Made by a program: the position numbers and the translations under genes. Shown in pieces: positions 1 through 6,658 of a stretch of DNA of 13,546 nucleotides. A model generated the notes under the pieces. The model saw nothing but the letters and a program-made list of their open reading frames with translations, made no database searches and was not told the DNA's origin. Position 1 is the first letter of the stretch. Every line of letters starts with the position of its first letter. This DNA is from Planctomycetales bacterium (GTDB taxonomy: Bacteria; Planctomycetota; UBA11346), in assembly GCA_025362255.1 (NCBI GenBank), contig JANYGY010000028.1, positions 1 to 13,546 of the forward strand, in the 5' to 3' direction.

Positions 1-970
1 CCTGGATCGCCGCCAACCCACCGGGACGCAGCAAGGTGGCCAGGGTCCTGAAGTAGGTCGGATAGAATTCCCGGCCGACCGCTTCGATCATTTCCACCGA
101 CACCAGCTTGTCGTAGGTGCCGGTCAGATCGCGGTAATCGCATAAGCGAACTTCGACCTGCGCACTGAAGCCAGCCGCAGCGACCCGCTCCGTCGCTAGG
201 CGATGCTGTTCGTGACTGATCGTGACCGTGGTCACGCGCGCGCCGCGCGCCGCGGCGCGCAGGGCCAGTTCGCCCCAACCGGTGCCGATCTCGACCAGAT
301 GCTCACCGGCTTTCAGTTCCACCCGATCCAGCAGACGTTCGATCTTGACCACTTGGGCCTCGGCCAACGGCATTGTCGGATGGGTGAACCAGGCGCTGGA
401 ATACGTCATCGTCGGATCGAGCCAGCGTTTGAAGAACGCATTTCCCAGATCGTAATGAGCGTGGATGTTTTCGCGGGCGCCGTCTTTGGTGTTGCGACGC
501 GCGCGATTGGCGAAGCGAAACAATGGCATGAGGAATTTGCCGAGACCACCATCGAGGCGGGTCAACGCATCGGCGTGCCGCGCGAGCATACGCACCAGGC
601 CGGTGAGATCGTCGGTGGTCCACCAGCCTTCGCCGTAGGCATCGCCGGCCCCGTTGGAGCCATCGAGTGCGATCGCGGCCCAGAAGCGCGGGTCGAGAAT
701 CTCAACCCGGCAGGGCACCGGAAAGGTGCTGGTCAGCACCGGCTGGCCGTATTCGTGCATCTCCAGCGGCAGATCGAGCGCCTGCAGGCGCTTGAGCACG
801 ATGCTGCGCACCAGGCGCTGCGGCAGTGGCAGTCCCAGACTGGGCACCGCTGGCGCCGCACGCAGCAGCACCGCTTGCTGGTGGGTCGCTTGCAGCTTCC
901 TGGCTTGTTGCTGTTGCGCTTGATGGAGAGCCGACTGGATTATTGAACCGGACAGATTGATATCGGTCAT
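1..970 (-). CDS. Cyclopropane-fatty-acid synthase-like SAM methyltransferase (COG2230), 3' end cut by window edge
   Basis: The first 323 codons, read leftward from the ATG at 970, are present; the C-terminus lies beyond base 1. The family transfers the methyl group of S-adenosylmethionine onto the double bond of unsaturated acyl chains in membrane phospholipids. A family helix motif HYDLGN sits at residues 172-177, the SAM-binding loop VEIGTGWG at 226-233, and DYRDL at 278-282. E296, in VEMIEAVG, aligns with bicarbonate-binding Glu239 of E. coli Cfa. The equivalent of E. coli Cys139 is Ser192 (TYSSAWF), so true cyclopropane formation is uncertain and a methyl-branched or furan-type product is possible. 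The N-terminus is rich in Gln. The start overlaps the DUF1365 stop by 4 bp and has a GGAG ribosome-binding site 6 bases upstream. It is the last visible gene of a four-gene operon. Family assignment is firm; the product is inferred. Confidence 0.93.
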   Translation of the reverse strand, partial: MTDINLSGSIIQSALHQAQQQQARKLQATHQQAVLLRAAPAVPSLGLPLPQRLVRSIVLKRLQALDLPLEMHEYGQPVLTSTFPVPCRVEILDPRFWAAIALDGSNGAGDAYGEGWWTTDDLTGLVRMLARHADALTRLDGGLGKFLMPLFRFANRARRNTKDGARENIHAHYDLGNAFFKRWLDPTMTYSSAWFTHPTMPLAEAQVVKIERLLDRVELKAGEHLVEIGTGWGELALRAAARGARVTTVTISHEQHRLATERVAAAGFSAQVEVRLCDYRDLTGTYDKLVSVEMIEAVGREFYPTYFRTLATLLRPGGLAAIQ

Positions 971-1770
971 GAAATACTCCGAGCGATGACAGGAGAATGA
1001 TCGAAAAACGGGACGCGTTTCAGTTTCAGCCGCAAGGCTTGAAAATAGATCCCCCACAGGATCCGCACCGTCATGAACGGCCACGAGATCACGTGGTGCA
1101 GCAATCGTGCCGGCGTGGCCGGCGCCAATGACACCGCCAAGGCGGCTTCGAAAATCGGTCGTTCATGACCATCAACGACTTGATGATTGACCATGTGAAT
1201 CATCACCGAGGTGGCAGGCGAGACGATCCCGCCCTCTTCCGTCGCGCTTTGATTGGAAAATCGAAACCGCCACGAATAGCGCTGGTTCATCGGGTGGAAC
1301 GGCGAGACGTGAAAGCGTTTGGCGAAATCGAAATACTGATCGGCGGGATCTGCGGCACCGCCCAGCACATAGGCAAAGCGCTCGCGCCACGGCGTGTTGG
1401 TGATCTCGGCGATGATATGGCGCACGGCGCCGGCAGCATCGCGGCAGAAGTAGAAGCTCACCGGATTGAAGCAGTGACCGGCCATACGCAGATTGGTCAG
1501 CACCTGGATCGCACCGGTGGGCCGCTCGCCGCGCTCTGCCTGCACCCGGTCGCGGACGGCGGTGTCGAGATCATCGGCACCGGCCAAGAAATCCTGGCGA
1601 TGGAAACGCACCAGCCCCGGCCGCCTGAAACCGCACCACCACCCGCGGTTCAGCACCTGCTGCGCCTCACGGGTATCGATTAGCACCCAACCGGTGCGAT
1701 AGGTGAAGACGTGCGGCACCGGCCACGTCCGCCGATGGACGACGTTGCCGACGGCGACCGCGCTGTTCAT
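967..1770 (-). CDS. DUF1365 family protein
   Basis: This 267-residue protein shows the hallmarks of DUF1365: HCFNPVSFYFC at 99-109, EITNTPWRERFAY at 122-134 and KRFHVSPF at 151-158. The family has no firmly assigned reaction, but its genes almost always accompany a COG2907 flavoprotein and a Cfa-like methyltransferase, as they do here. A role in making or maturing modified fatty acids in membrane phospholipids is therefore likely. No signal peptide is visible; a hydrophobic stretch near 226-243 may associate with the membrane. The ATG at 1770 overlaps the upstream stop as ATGA and has a GGCGGA site 4 bases upstream; the stop overlaps the downstream ATG in the same way. This implies translational coupling of all three genes. 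The family is clear; the biochemical role is inferred from context. Confidence 0.93.
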   Translation of the reverse strand: MNSAVAVGNVVHRRTWPVPHVFTYRTGWVLIDTREAQQVLNRGWWCGFRRPGLVRFHRQDFLAGADDLDTAVRDRVQAERGERPTGAIQVLTNLRMAGHCFNPVSFYFCRDAAGAVRHIIAEITNTPWRERFAYVLGGAADPADQYFDFAKRFHVSPFHPMNQRYSWRFRFSNQSATEEGGIVSPATSVMIHMVNHQVVDGHERPIFEAALAVSLAPATPARLLHHVISWPFMTVRILWGIYFQALRLKLKRVPFFDHSPVIARSIS

Positions 1771-3056
1771 ACGATCCGCCGGGACTGCGCGCCGACCGAG
1801 TCCAGCGTCAATGGAATGGTCGCCGAGGTCAGCGGTTTGACCGCGGCCAGCGCGCTGCGCACGCCGTCTTCATGAAAGCCATAGCCCCAATAAGCACCTG
1901 CAAAGTAGAGGTGGTTCGTGCCGTTAATCTCACCGTGACGGCGCTGCGCCGCCGGCGACTCAGGAGTAAACAATGGATGATGATAGATTTGCGATTTCAG
2001 AGTCTCGCCCTGAATGGGGCGATGCGGATTAAGCGTCACTAGAAAGCGGCACGGCGCATCGGCGAAGCCCTGCAACGCATTCATGTCATAGGTCACCGCG
2101 ACGGATAAGCTGGGATCCTTGGGCACGTGGTGATTCCACGCACTCCACGCCCGCTTGGCGCGCGGCATGAAACGTTCGTCGGTGTGCAGCACCGCGAGAT
2201 TTTCCTGAAACGGAAAGCAGCCCAGGATGTCGCGCTCGGCCTGACTCGGATCGGCGATGAGCTGAAGCGCGGTGTCGGCATGGCAGGCCATGACCACGGC
2301 ATCGTACACCTGTTCACCCGCAGCCGTGCGCACCCAGGCGCTGCCGGCGCGACGGCCGACCCCCGTGACCGGATCGCCTTTGCGGATGCGATCGCGGTAC
2401 GGCTTGGTCAACGCTTCGGCGTAAACCCGCGAACCGCCGGTGACGACCCGCCACTGCGGCCGCTGATCAACCGACAGCATTCCGTGGTTGTGCATGAAGC
2501 GGACGAGGAAGCGCGCCGGAAAGCGCAGCATCACATCGCGCGAACTCGACCAGATCGCGCCGCCCATCGGGACGAGGTAGTGCTCGATGAATTCGCGATG
2601 ATAGCCCCGGCTGGAGAGATAATCACCGAGTGCGATCTCGTCACCTGCATCACTGAGCAACTCCGGCGCTTCGCGGTTGAAGCGCAGGATCTCACGCACC
2701 ATGCGCACGAATGACCAGCGCAGGAAATTACTGCGCTGGGCGAACAGGCTATTGATCGTGCTGCCGCCGTATTCGATGCCGCTGGCTTCATCGCGCATGC
2801 TGAAGCTCATCGTGGTCGGTTGCAGCTCGACGCCGATGGCGCGCATCAATCCTAGAAAATTCGGATACGTCCAATCATTGCAGACGATGAATCCAGTATC
2901 GACCGGCCACTCGCGGCCGCCTTTGTTCACGGTGACCGTATTGGTGTGGCCGCCGATACGTGGCTCGGATTCGTAAACGGTCAGCTCATGTTCGCGATGG
3001 AGGAGCCAAGCGGCGGTCATCCCCGCAATTCCAGAACCGATGACCGCGATACGCAT
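1767..3056 (-). CDS. FAD-dependent amine oxidase-like flavoprotein (COG2907)
   Basis: The 429-residue protein opens with a Rossmann FAD-binding motif, GSGIAG at 7-12, followed by the ribose-binding acidic residue E29 (VYESE) and the GGHTNT turn at 35-40. PVDTGFIV at 51-58 and FAGAYWGYGFHEDG at 385-398 are typical of the COG2907 branch of the amine oxidase/desaturase superfamily. Members are predicted cytoplasmic or membrane-peripheral oxidoreductases acting on lipid substrates. Homologues beside Cfa-like enzymes have been tied to singlet-oxygen stress and to the path from methylated unsaturated to furan fatty acids in Rhodobacter; I recall this without being able to check it. The gene starts 11 bp after the peroxidase stop, with no clear ribosome-binding site, and overlaps DUF1365 by 4 bp. 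The flavoprotein call is firm; the substrate is inferred. Confidence 0.92.
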   Translation of the reverse strand: MRIAVIGSGIAGMTAAWLLHREHELTVYESEPRIGGHTNTVTVNKGGREWPVDTGFIVCNDWTYPNFLGLMRAIGVELQPTTMSFSMRDEASGIEYGGSTINSLFAQRSNFLRWSFVRMVREILRFNREAPELLSDAGDEIALGDYLSSRGYHREFIEHYLVPMGGAIWSSSRDVMLRFPARFLVRFMHNHGMLSVDQRPQWRVVTGGSRVYAEALTKPYRDRIRKGDPVTGVGRRAGSAWVRTAAGEQVYDAVVMACHADTALQLIADPSQAERDILGCFPFQENLAVLHTDERFMPRAKRAWSAWNHHVPKDPSLSVAVTYDMNALQGFADAPCRFLVTLNPHRPIQGETLKSQIYHHPLFTPESPAAQRRHGEINGTNHLYFAGAYWGYGFHEDGVRSALAAVKPLTSATIPLTLDSVGAQSRRIV

Positions 3057-3067
3057 GATACTTGAAT

Positions 3068-3715
3068 TTAGTGTTTGGTTTCCGTAGTTCCAGAAGATTT
3101 TACGTCCCCTGTCGTAGACGCTGCTGGGGCAGGCACTTGAGCGGCCAGCGCAGCATCGATAGCGGCTTGGAATTCAGCCGCATCAGGAGCCGTGGTGGAA
3201 CCGAAACGGCCAACAACCTGTCCGTCGCGGCCGATCAGGAACTTGTTGAAGTTCCACGATACCTTGCCGGGAAAGGGACTTTCCGCCGTGAGATAACGGT
3301 ACAGCGGGGCCTGGCCCTCGCCTTTGACCGTCAGCTTCGCCATCAATGGAAAAGTCACTCCGAAATTGCGCTGGCAGAATTCCTTGATGTCGCCATCGGT
3401 GCCTGGTTCCTGACTCAGAAAATCATTCGATGGAATGCCGAGGATCACCAAGCCTTGAGCCTGCTTGGCCGTGTAGAGCTGCTGCAAACCAGCGTATTGC
3501 TTGGTGAAACCGCACTTTGAGGCGGTGTTGACCAGCAGCAGCACCTTGCCGCGATATTGCGCCAGCGCGTGGTCGGTGCCGTCGTTGGCCTTGATAGTAA
3601 ATTCAAGCGGGCTCTTGGCCCCGGTCGGTGGGACATCTGCACCACTGGCGCGACAGGTGACCAGCAGCACGGCGCCAAGGGCGATGATGCCGACAATGAG
3701 AAGTGTGCGGGTCAT
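3068..3715 (-). CDS. Glutathione peroxidase family, thiol-dependent type, with export signal
   Basis: The 215-residue protein has a hydrophobic N-terminus (residues 4-20) ending in LLVTC at 17-21, either a weak lipobox or part of a Sec signal cleaved near ASGA at 23-26. The mature part is a complete glutathione peroxidase fold: peroxidatic C68 in NTASKCGFT, Q102 in FLSQEPG, and W154-N155 in WNFNKFL. C114, in EFCQRNFGVTFP, aligns with the resolving Cys82 of yeast Gpx3, which suggests a thioredoxin-type atypical 2-Cys enzyme, not a glutathione-specific one. Such enzymes reduce lipid and organic hydroperoxides. A Thr/Ser/Ala-rich tail follows residue 190. An AAAGGGA ribosome-binding site lies 9 bases before the ATG. 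It is the first gene of the lipid-modification operon, which suits a role in repairing oxidised envelope lipids. Export is probable but not certain. Confidence 0.94.
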   Translation of the reverse strand: MTRTLLIVGIIALGAVLLVTCRASGADVPPTGAKSPLEFTIKANDGTDHALAQYRGKVLLLVNTASKCGFTKQYAGLQQLYTAKQAQGLVILGIPSNDFLSQEPGTDGDIKEFCQRNFGVTFPLMAKLTVKGEGQAPLYRYLTAESPFPGKVSWNFNKFLIGRDGQVVGRFGSTTAPDAAEFQAAIDAALAAQVPAPAASTTGDVKSSGTTETKH

Positions 3716-3738
3716 GGTGTTACATCCCTTTGAACGAT

Positions 3739-3767
3739 ATTAAAAACGACCAATTCATTCAAGTCAA
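3739..3767 (-). promoter_or_regulatory. Candidate promoter of the peroxidase-lipid operon
   Basis: On the minus strand TTGACT (3767-3762) is followed after exactly 17 bases by TTTAAT (3744-3739), a good match to a housekeeping sigma-70-type promoter. A second hexamer, TTGACC (3773-3768), abuts the first, giving a tandem TTGACC-TTGACT that could also serve as a regulator half-site pair. The predicted start of transcription lies near 3732, right at the AAAGGGA ribosome-binding site, so the leader would be very short. The divergent regulator gene starts about 70 bases away. Confidence 0.4.
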
Positions 3768-3802
3768 GGTCAAATTACCGTGAGTAAAAGTAAATTCCCC
3801 GG

Positions 3803-3831
3803 TTGCCAAGACCACTTGTGACCGTTATGAA
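3803..3831 (+). promoter_or_regulatory. Weak candidate promoter of the B12-fold regulator gene
   Basis: TTGCCA (3803-3808) and TATGAA (3826-3831) are separated by 17 bases. Transcription from here would begin almost at the ATG at 3837, giving a leaderless message; this fits the absence of any Shine-Dalgarno sequence in front of that ATG. The match to consensus is modest, so this is only a suggestion. Confidence 0.22.
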
Positions 3832-3836
3832 CGATT

Positions 3837-4733
3837 ATGATGATCACGGAAACCTCCTATTCGTCGCCTTCTCAAGTCCTGTCACCGCGCCAGTTGGCGC
3901 AGGTCATCGGGGCCAGCGAATCGTCGCTCAAACGCTGGATCGATGGCGGACAATTGATCGCTGCGCGGACCACGGGCGGCCATCGCCGGGTGACGCTCGC
4001 CGAGGCCATCCGCTTCATCCGCGATCATCAGCATCCGATCAGCGATCCGACCCCGCTCGGTCTTGCCGCCCTCGATGATCTCTCCGATACCACCATCGAG
4101 CAGCGCCTGGATCTCGCCCTGCGCGCCGGTGATGGCGCCGCGGCGCGCACCCTGCTGGTCTCGGCGTACGCCGCGGGGATGCCGATCGCCCAGCTGTGCG
4201 ATGGACCGTTGCGCGCCGTGATGGAGCGCATCGGTGAACTTTTTCACGCTGAAGGCCAAGCGGAATCAGGCATCGCCATTGAACATCAGGCGACCAGCAC
4301 GTGCCTGCAGGCGTTGCACCACCTGCACGCTTATCTGCCGGCCGTGCACGATGACGCCCCAGTGGCGCTAGGCGGCGCGCCAACCAACGATCCGTACCTG
4401 ATTCCATCGCTGATGGCCTCGGTCGTGTTCAGCGAATGCGGCTATCGCACCTTCAACCTCGGCCCGCAGACCCCGCTTGAGGCCTTGCGCAATGCTGCGC
4501 TGCGCCAACGCCCCAAGATCGTCTGGCTATCAGTGAGCACGAGCGAGGCATTGAACAGCCTGCGTCAGCCCCTGCTGCGCCTAGCCGACGAATTGGCGAC
4601 CCTCGGCAGCTCCCTGATCGTCGGCGGCCGGCACAGCCACGAACTGGGCCACGACACCCGCGCCAATCTTTTGCGCGCCCGCACCCTGACCGAAGCCACG
4701 TCGTATGCGCGCGGGCTGCTCGCCCGGCGCTGA
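3837..4733 (+). CDS. MerR/excisionase-type regulator with degenerate B12-binding domain (LitR/CarH-like architecture)
   Basis: This 298-residue protein has an N-terminal winged-helix DNA-binding domain (about residues 12-62) with the MerR-like signature RTTGGHRR. A helical region and an alpha/beta domain (about 170-298) follow, resembling the two cobalamin-binding parts of LitR/CarH photoreceptors. The EH pair of the helical part is present (E149-H150), but F136 and a longer spacing stand where CarH has W-x9-EH. The cobalamin motif DxHxxG is replaced by D185-P-Y187-L-I-P190, although the later LGPQTP at 208-213 and VGG near 262 keep the fold's signature. It probably represses or activates the divergent peroxidase-lipid operon. 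ATG codons at 3837 and 3840 are both possible starts; an in-frame stop lies just upstream and no ribosome-binding site is evident. Architecture is clear; whether it binds B12 is open. Confidence 0.88.
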   Translation: MMITETSYSSPSQVLSPRQLAQVIGASESSLKRWIDGGQLIAARTTGGHRRVTLAEAIRFIRDHQHPISDPTPLGLAALDDLSDTTIEQRLDLALRAGDGAAARTLLVSAYAAGMPIAQLCDGPLRAVMERIGELFHAEGQAESGIAIEHQATSTCLQALHHLHAYLPAVHDDAPVALGGAPTNDPYLIPSLMASVVFSECGYRTFNLGPQTPLEALRNAALRQRPKIVWLSVSTSEALNSLRQPLLRLADELATLGSSLIVGGRHSHELGHDTRANLLRARTLTEATSYARGLLARR

Positions 4734-4766
4734 CCGACTCTGCCACCATCAATCAGGAAGAGTCGG
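4734..4766. repeat. 8-bp perfect inverted repeat between regulator and VWA operon
   Basis: CCGACTCT (4734-4741) and AGAGTCGG (4759-4766) are perfect inverted copies separated by 17 bases. The left arm directly follows the regulator stop codon. No T-run follows on either strand, so a classical intrinsic terminator is unlikely. It could be a weak RNA hairpin ending the regulator message or a protein-binding site in front of the VWA operon. Confidence 0.5.
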
Positions 4767-4783
4767 CGTTACACGACCGTTAC
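4767..4783 (+). promoter_or_regulatory. Candidate OmpR-family direct-repeat site upstream of the VWA/two-component operon
   Basis: CGTTAC occurs at 4767-4772 and again at 4778-4783, a direct repeat with an 11-bp period. This is the spacing at which OmpR/PhoB-family response regulators bind tandem half-sites on one face of the helix. The site lies 47 bp before the VWA start codon, and the operon encodes an OmpR-family regulator, so autoregulation is a reasonable guess. No strong -10 element could be picked out downstream. Confidence 0.35.
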
Positions 4784-4829
4784 GCATTCCCCCGCGCTGG
4801 GCGGCAGGATACGGGCGGAGACCACTGCC

Positions 4830-5951
4830 ATGCGCCTGTTGCCCTTCCTCGCTGCGCTGACCGCGCTCGCTGTTCCTGTCACCTCGTGCCCGCTGCTGTC
4901 GGCAGCGGATGCGGCGCAGTCCATCGCCCGCCATCACGAAGATGGCCCGGTGATCCAGGTCGCATTGCTGCTCGATGATTCCGGCAGCATGGAAGGTCTG
5001 ATCAGTCAGGCGCGGTCTCAACTGTGGGAGCTGATCGGCCTGCTGGGACGCACGACCCGGGATGGCCGGCGGGCGCGGGTTGAAGTCGCCCTCTATCATT
5101 ACGGCGATCTGTCCGCCCTGGTCGCGCCGGTGGTGCCGCTGACCAGCGATCTGGATCTGGTGTCTGAGCGGTTGTTCTCGATCAACGGCGGTGGCGGCAC
5201 CGAGGCCTGCGGCCAAGTCATCCACCAAGCGCTGACCCAATTGTCGTGGCGGCGTGACCCGAATGCCTTGCGTTTGATCGTCATCGCCGGCAACGAGGAA
5301 TTCACTCAAGGTCCAGTATCGTGGCAGTCGGCCGTCGGAGCCGCGCGCGAGGCCGGAATCACGGTGCACACCATCCATTGCGGCGCGCGCAGCGATGGCA
5401 TCAACGGCCAATGGGAAGCCGCCGCAAAGGCCGGCGGTGGGACTTTCACCTGCATCAATCAGGATGCGCGCACCGCGATCCACGCGCCGCAGGACGATGA
5501 GCTGGGCACCCTCAATCTCCGGCTCAATGCGACCTACATGGGATACGGAACCGAGGGCGCGGCGGCCCTTGAACGCCAGACCACTCAGGATCAGAACGCC
5601 GCCAGCAACGGCAGTCTGGCAAGTCGTGCCGCGGCCAAGGCTTCGGGCACCTACAATAACGAAAGTTGGGACGTGATCGATGCGGTGAGCGACAAGAAAC
5701 TCGACCTCACGAACGCTAAGGCCGCCGATCTGCCCGTCGAATTGCGCGATAAATCACCGGCGGAACGCGAAGCGTTGGTCAATGAAAAAGCCCGCGAGCG
5801 CACGGACGTGCAGCAGCGCATCGCGACCTTGAACAACGAACGCAGCGCCTGGGTGGCGCAGCAGAATCCCACCGCCACCACGTTGGGTGACGGATTGAAG
5901 GTCGCCGTGCAGGCCCAAGCCACGGCTGCTGGTTTCACCATCGCGCCGTGA
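4830..5951 (+). CDS. Exported VWA-domain protein
   Basis: The 373-residue protein begins with a signal sequence (residues 2-19) that runs into a lipobox-like VTSC at 17-20, so it may be a lipoprotein; alternatively a signal peptidase site falls near residue 28. A von Willebrand factor A domain spans about 41-215. Its metal-ion-dependent adhesion site shows D49-D-S51-G-S53, and the GGGGTE loop supplies a threonine. The strand that usually ends in an aspartate reads IVIAGNEEF, with Asn in its place. The C-terminal part (about 270-360) is charged and predicted helical or coiled. A GGCGGAG ribosome-binding site precedes the ATG by 8 bases. The stop codon overlaps the start of a response regulator gene. 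A protein-protein interaction role at the cell envelope, linked to the two-component system, is inferred. Confidence 0.9.
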   Translation: MRLLPFLAALTALAVPVTSCPLLSAADAAQSIARHHEDGPVIQVALLLDDSGSMEGLISQARSQLWELIGLLGRTTRDGRRARVEVALYHYGDLSALVAPVVPLTSDLDLVSERLFSINGGGGTEACGQVIHQALTQLSWRRDPNALRLIVIAGNEEFTQGPVSWQSAVGAAREAGITVHTIHCGARSDGINGQWEAAAKAGGGTFTCINQDARTAIHAPQDDELGTLNLRLNATYMGYGTEGAAALERQTTQDQNAASNGSLASRAAAKASGTYNNESWDVIDAVSDKKLDLTNAKAADLPVELRDKSPAEREALVNEKARERTDVQQRIATLNNERSAWVAQQNPTATTLGDGLKVAVQAQATAAGFTIAP

Positions 5952-6658
5952 GCGGCATGCTGCCGACCATGGCCACTGCCCGCATCCTGGTCGTTGAAGA
6001 CGACGCCGCGATCCGCAGCGGCGTCGTCGCCTGCCTTGAACTCGAAGGGTTCACCATCGCCACCGCGATCGATGCCGCGAGCGGGCGGCGGGCGGCGCTG
6101 CACGGTGAGCACGATCTGATCCTGCTCGATCTGGTGCTGCCCGGTGGCGATGGACTCGACTTGCTGGCCGAGCTGCGTCGACAGCAGGTGCGCACGCCGG
6201 TGATCATCATGACCGCCCGCGGGGCCGAGGCCGATCGGGTGCGCGGCCTGCGCGGCGGGGCCGATGATTATGTGGTGAAACCCTTCGGCACCGCCGAGCT
6301 GCTGGCGCGCGTCGAGGCGGTGCTGCGGCGCAGCGTCGCGGCCAACGCCCCCCTGCCGGAACTCGTCATCGTGCCCGGAGGCGAATTCGATCTCGGCCGC
6401 CGCGAAGCCCGTATCCATGGCGCGGTCATCGCGCTGAGCGAACAAGAAGCCGCAGTGCTGCGCGTGCTCGCGGCGCACCGTGATCGCGCGGTCGCGCGTG
6501 AGGAATTGCTTGCGGCCCTGGCGCATGGCGGCGGCATCGACCGCAGCAGTCGCGCGGTCGACATGCTCATCGTCCGCCTGCGCGGAAAGCTCGGCCCAGA
6601 CGGCGAGTCCCTCATCCGCACCGTGCGCGGCTGCGGCTATCAGCTGGAGCGCGCATGA
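5948..6658 (+). CDS. OmpR-family response regulator
   Basis: The 236-residue protein has a receiver domain (about 12-125) with the acidic pair D18-D19, the phosphorylated aspartate D61 in LILLDLVLP, T89 in IIMTA and K111 in VVKPF. All residues needed for phosphorylation are present. A winged-helix DNA-binding domain (about 137-236) ends in the typical IRTVRGCGYQL. The GTG at 5948 overlaps the VWA stop as GTGA, implying translational coupling; ATG codons at 5957 and 5969 are alternative starts, and none has a convincing ribosome-binding site. The stop overlaps the kinase ATG. It should be phosphorylated by the adjacent kinase and may act on the repeat upstream of the operon. The family call is firm; target genes are unknown. 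Confidence 0.95.
   Translation: MSGMLPTMATARILVVEDDAAIRSGVVACLELEGFTIATAIDAASGRRAALHGEHDLILLDLVLPGGDGLDLLAELRRQQVRTPVIIMTARGAEADRVRGLRGGADDYVVKPFGTAELLARVEAVLRRSVAANAPLPELVIVPGGEFDLGRREARIHGAVIALSEQEAAVLRVLAAHRDRAVAREELLAALAHGGGIDRSSRAVDMLIVRLRGKLGPDGESLIRTVRGCGYQLERA

Noticed and set aside
226..262. GCGC-rich palindromic run
   Set aside because: It encodes the Arg/Ala-rich segment after the SAM loop of the Cfa-like protein and needs no other explanation.
203..946. 247-codon open frame on the plus strand
   Set aside because: It lies antisense to the Cfa-like gene, which has clear family motifs; long shadow frames are expected in G+C-rich coding DNA.
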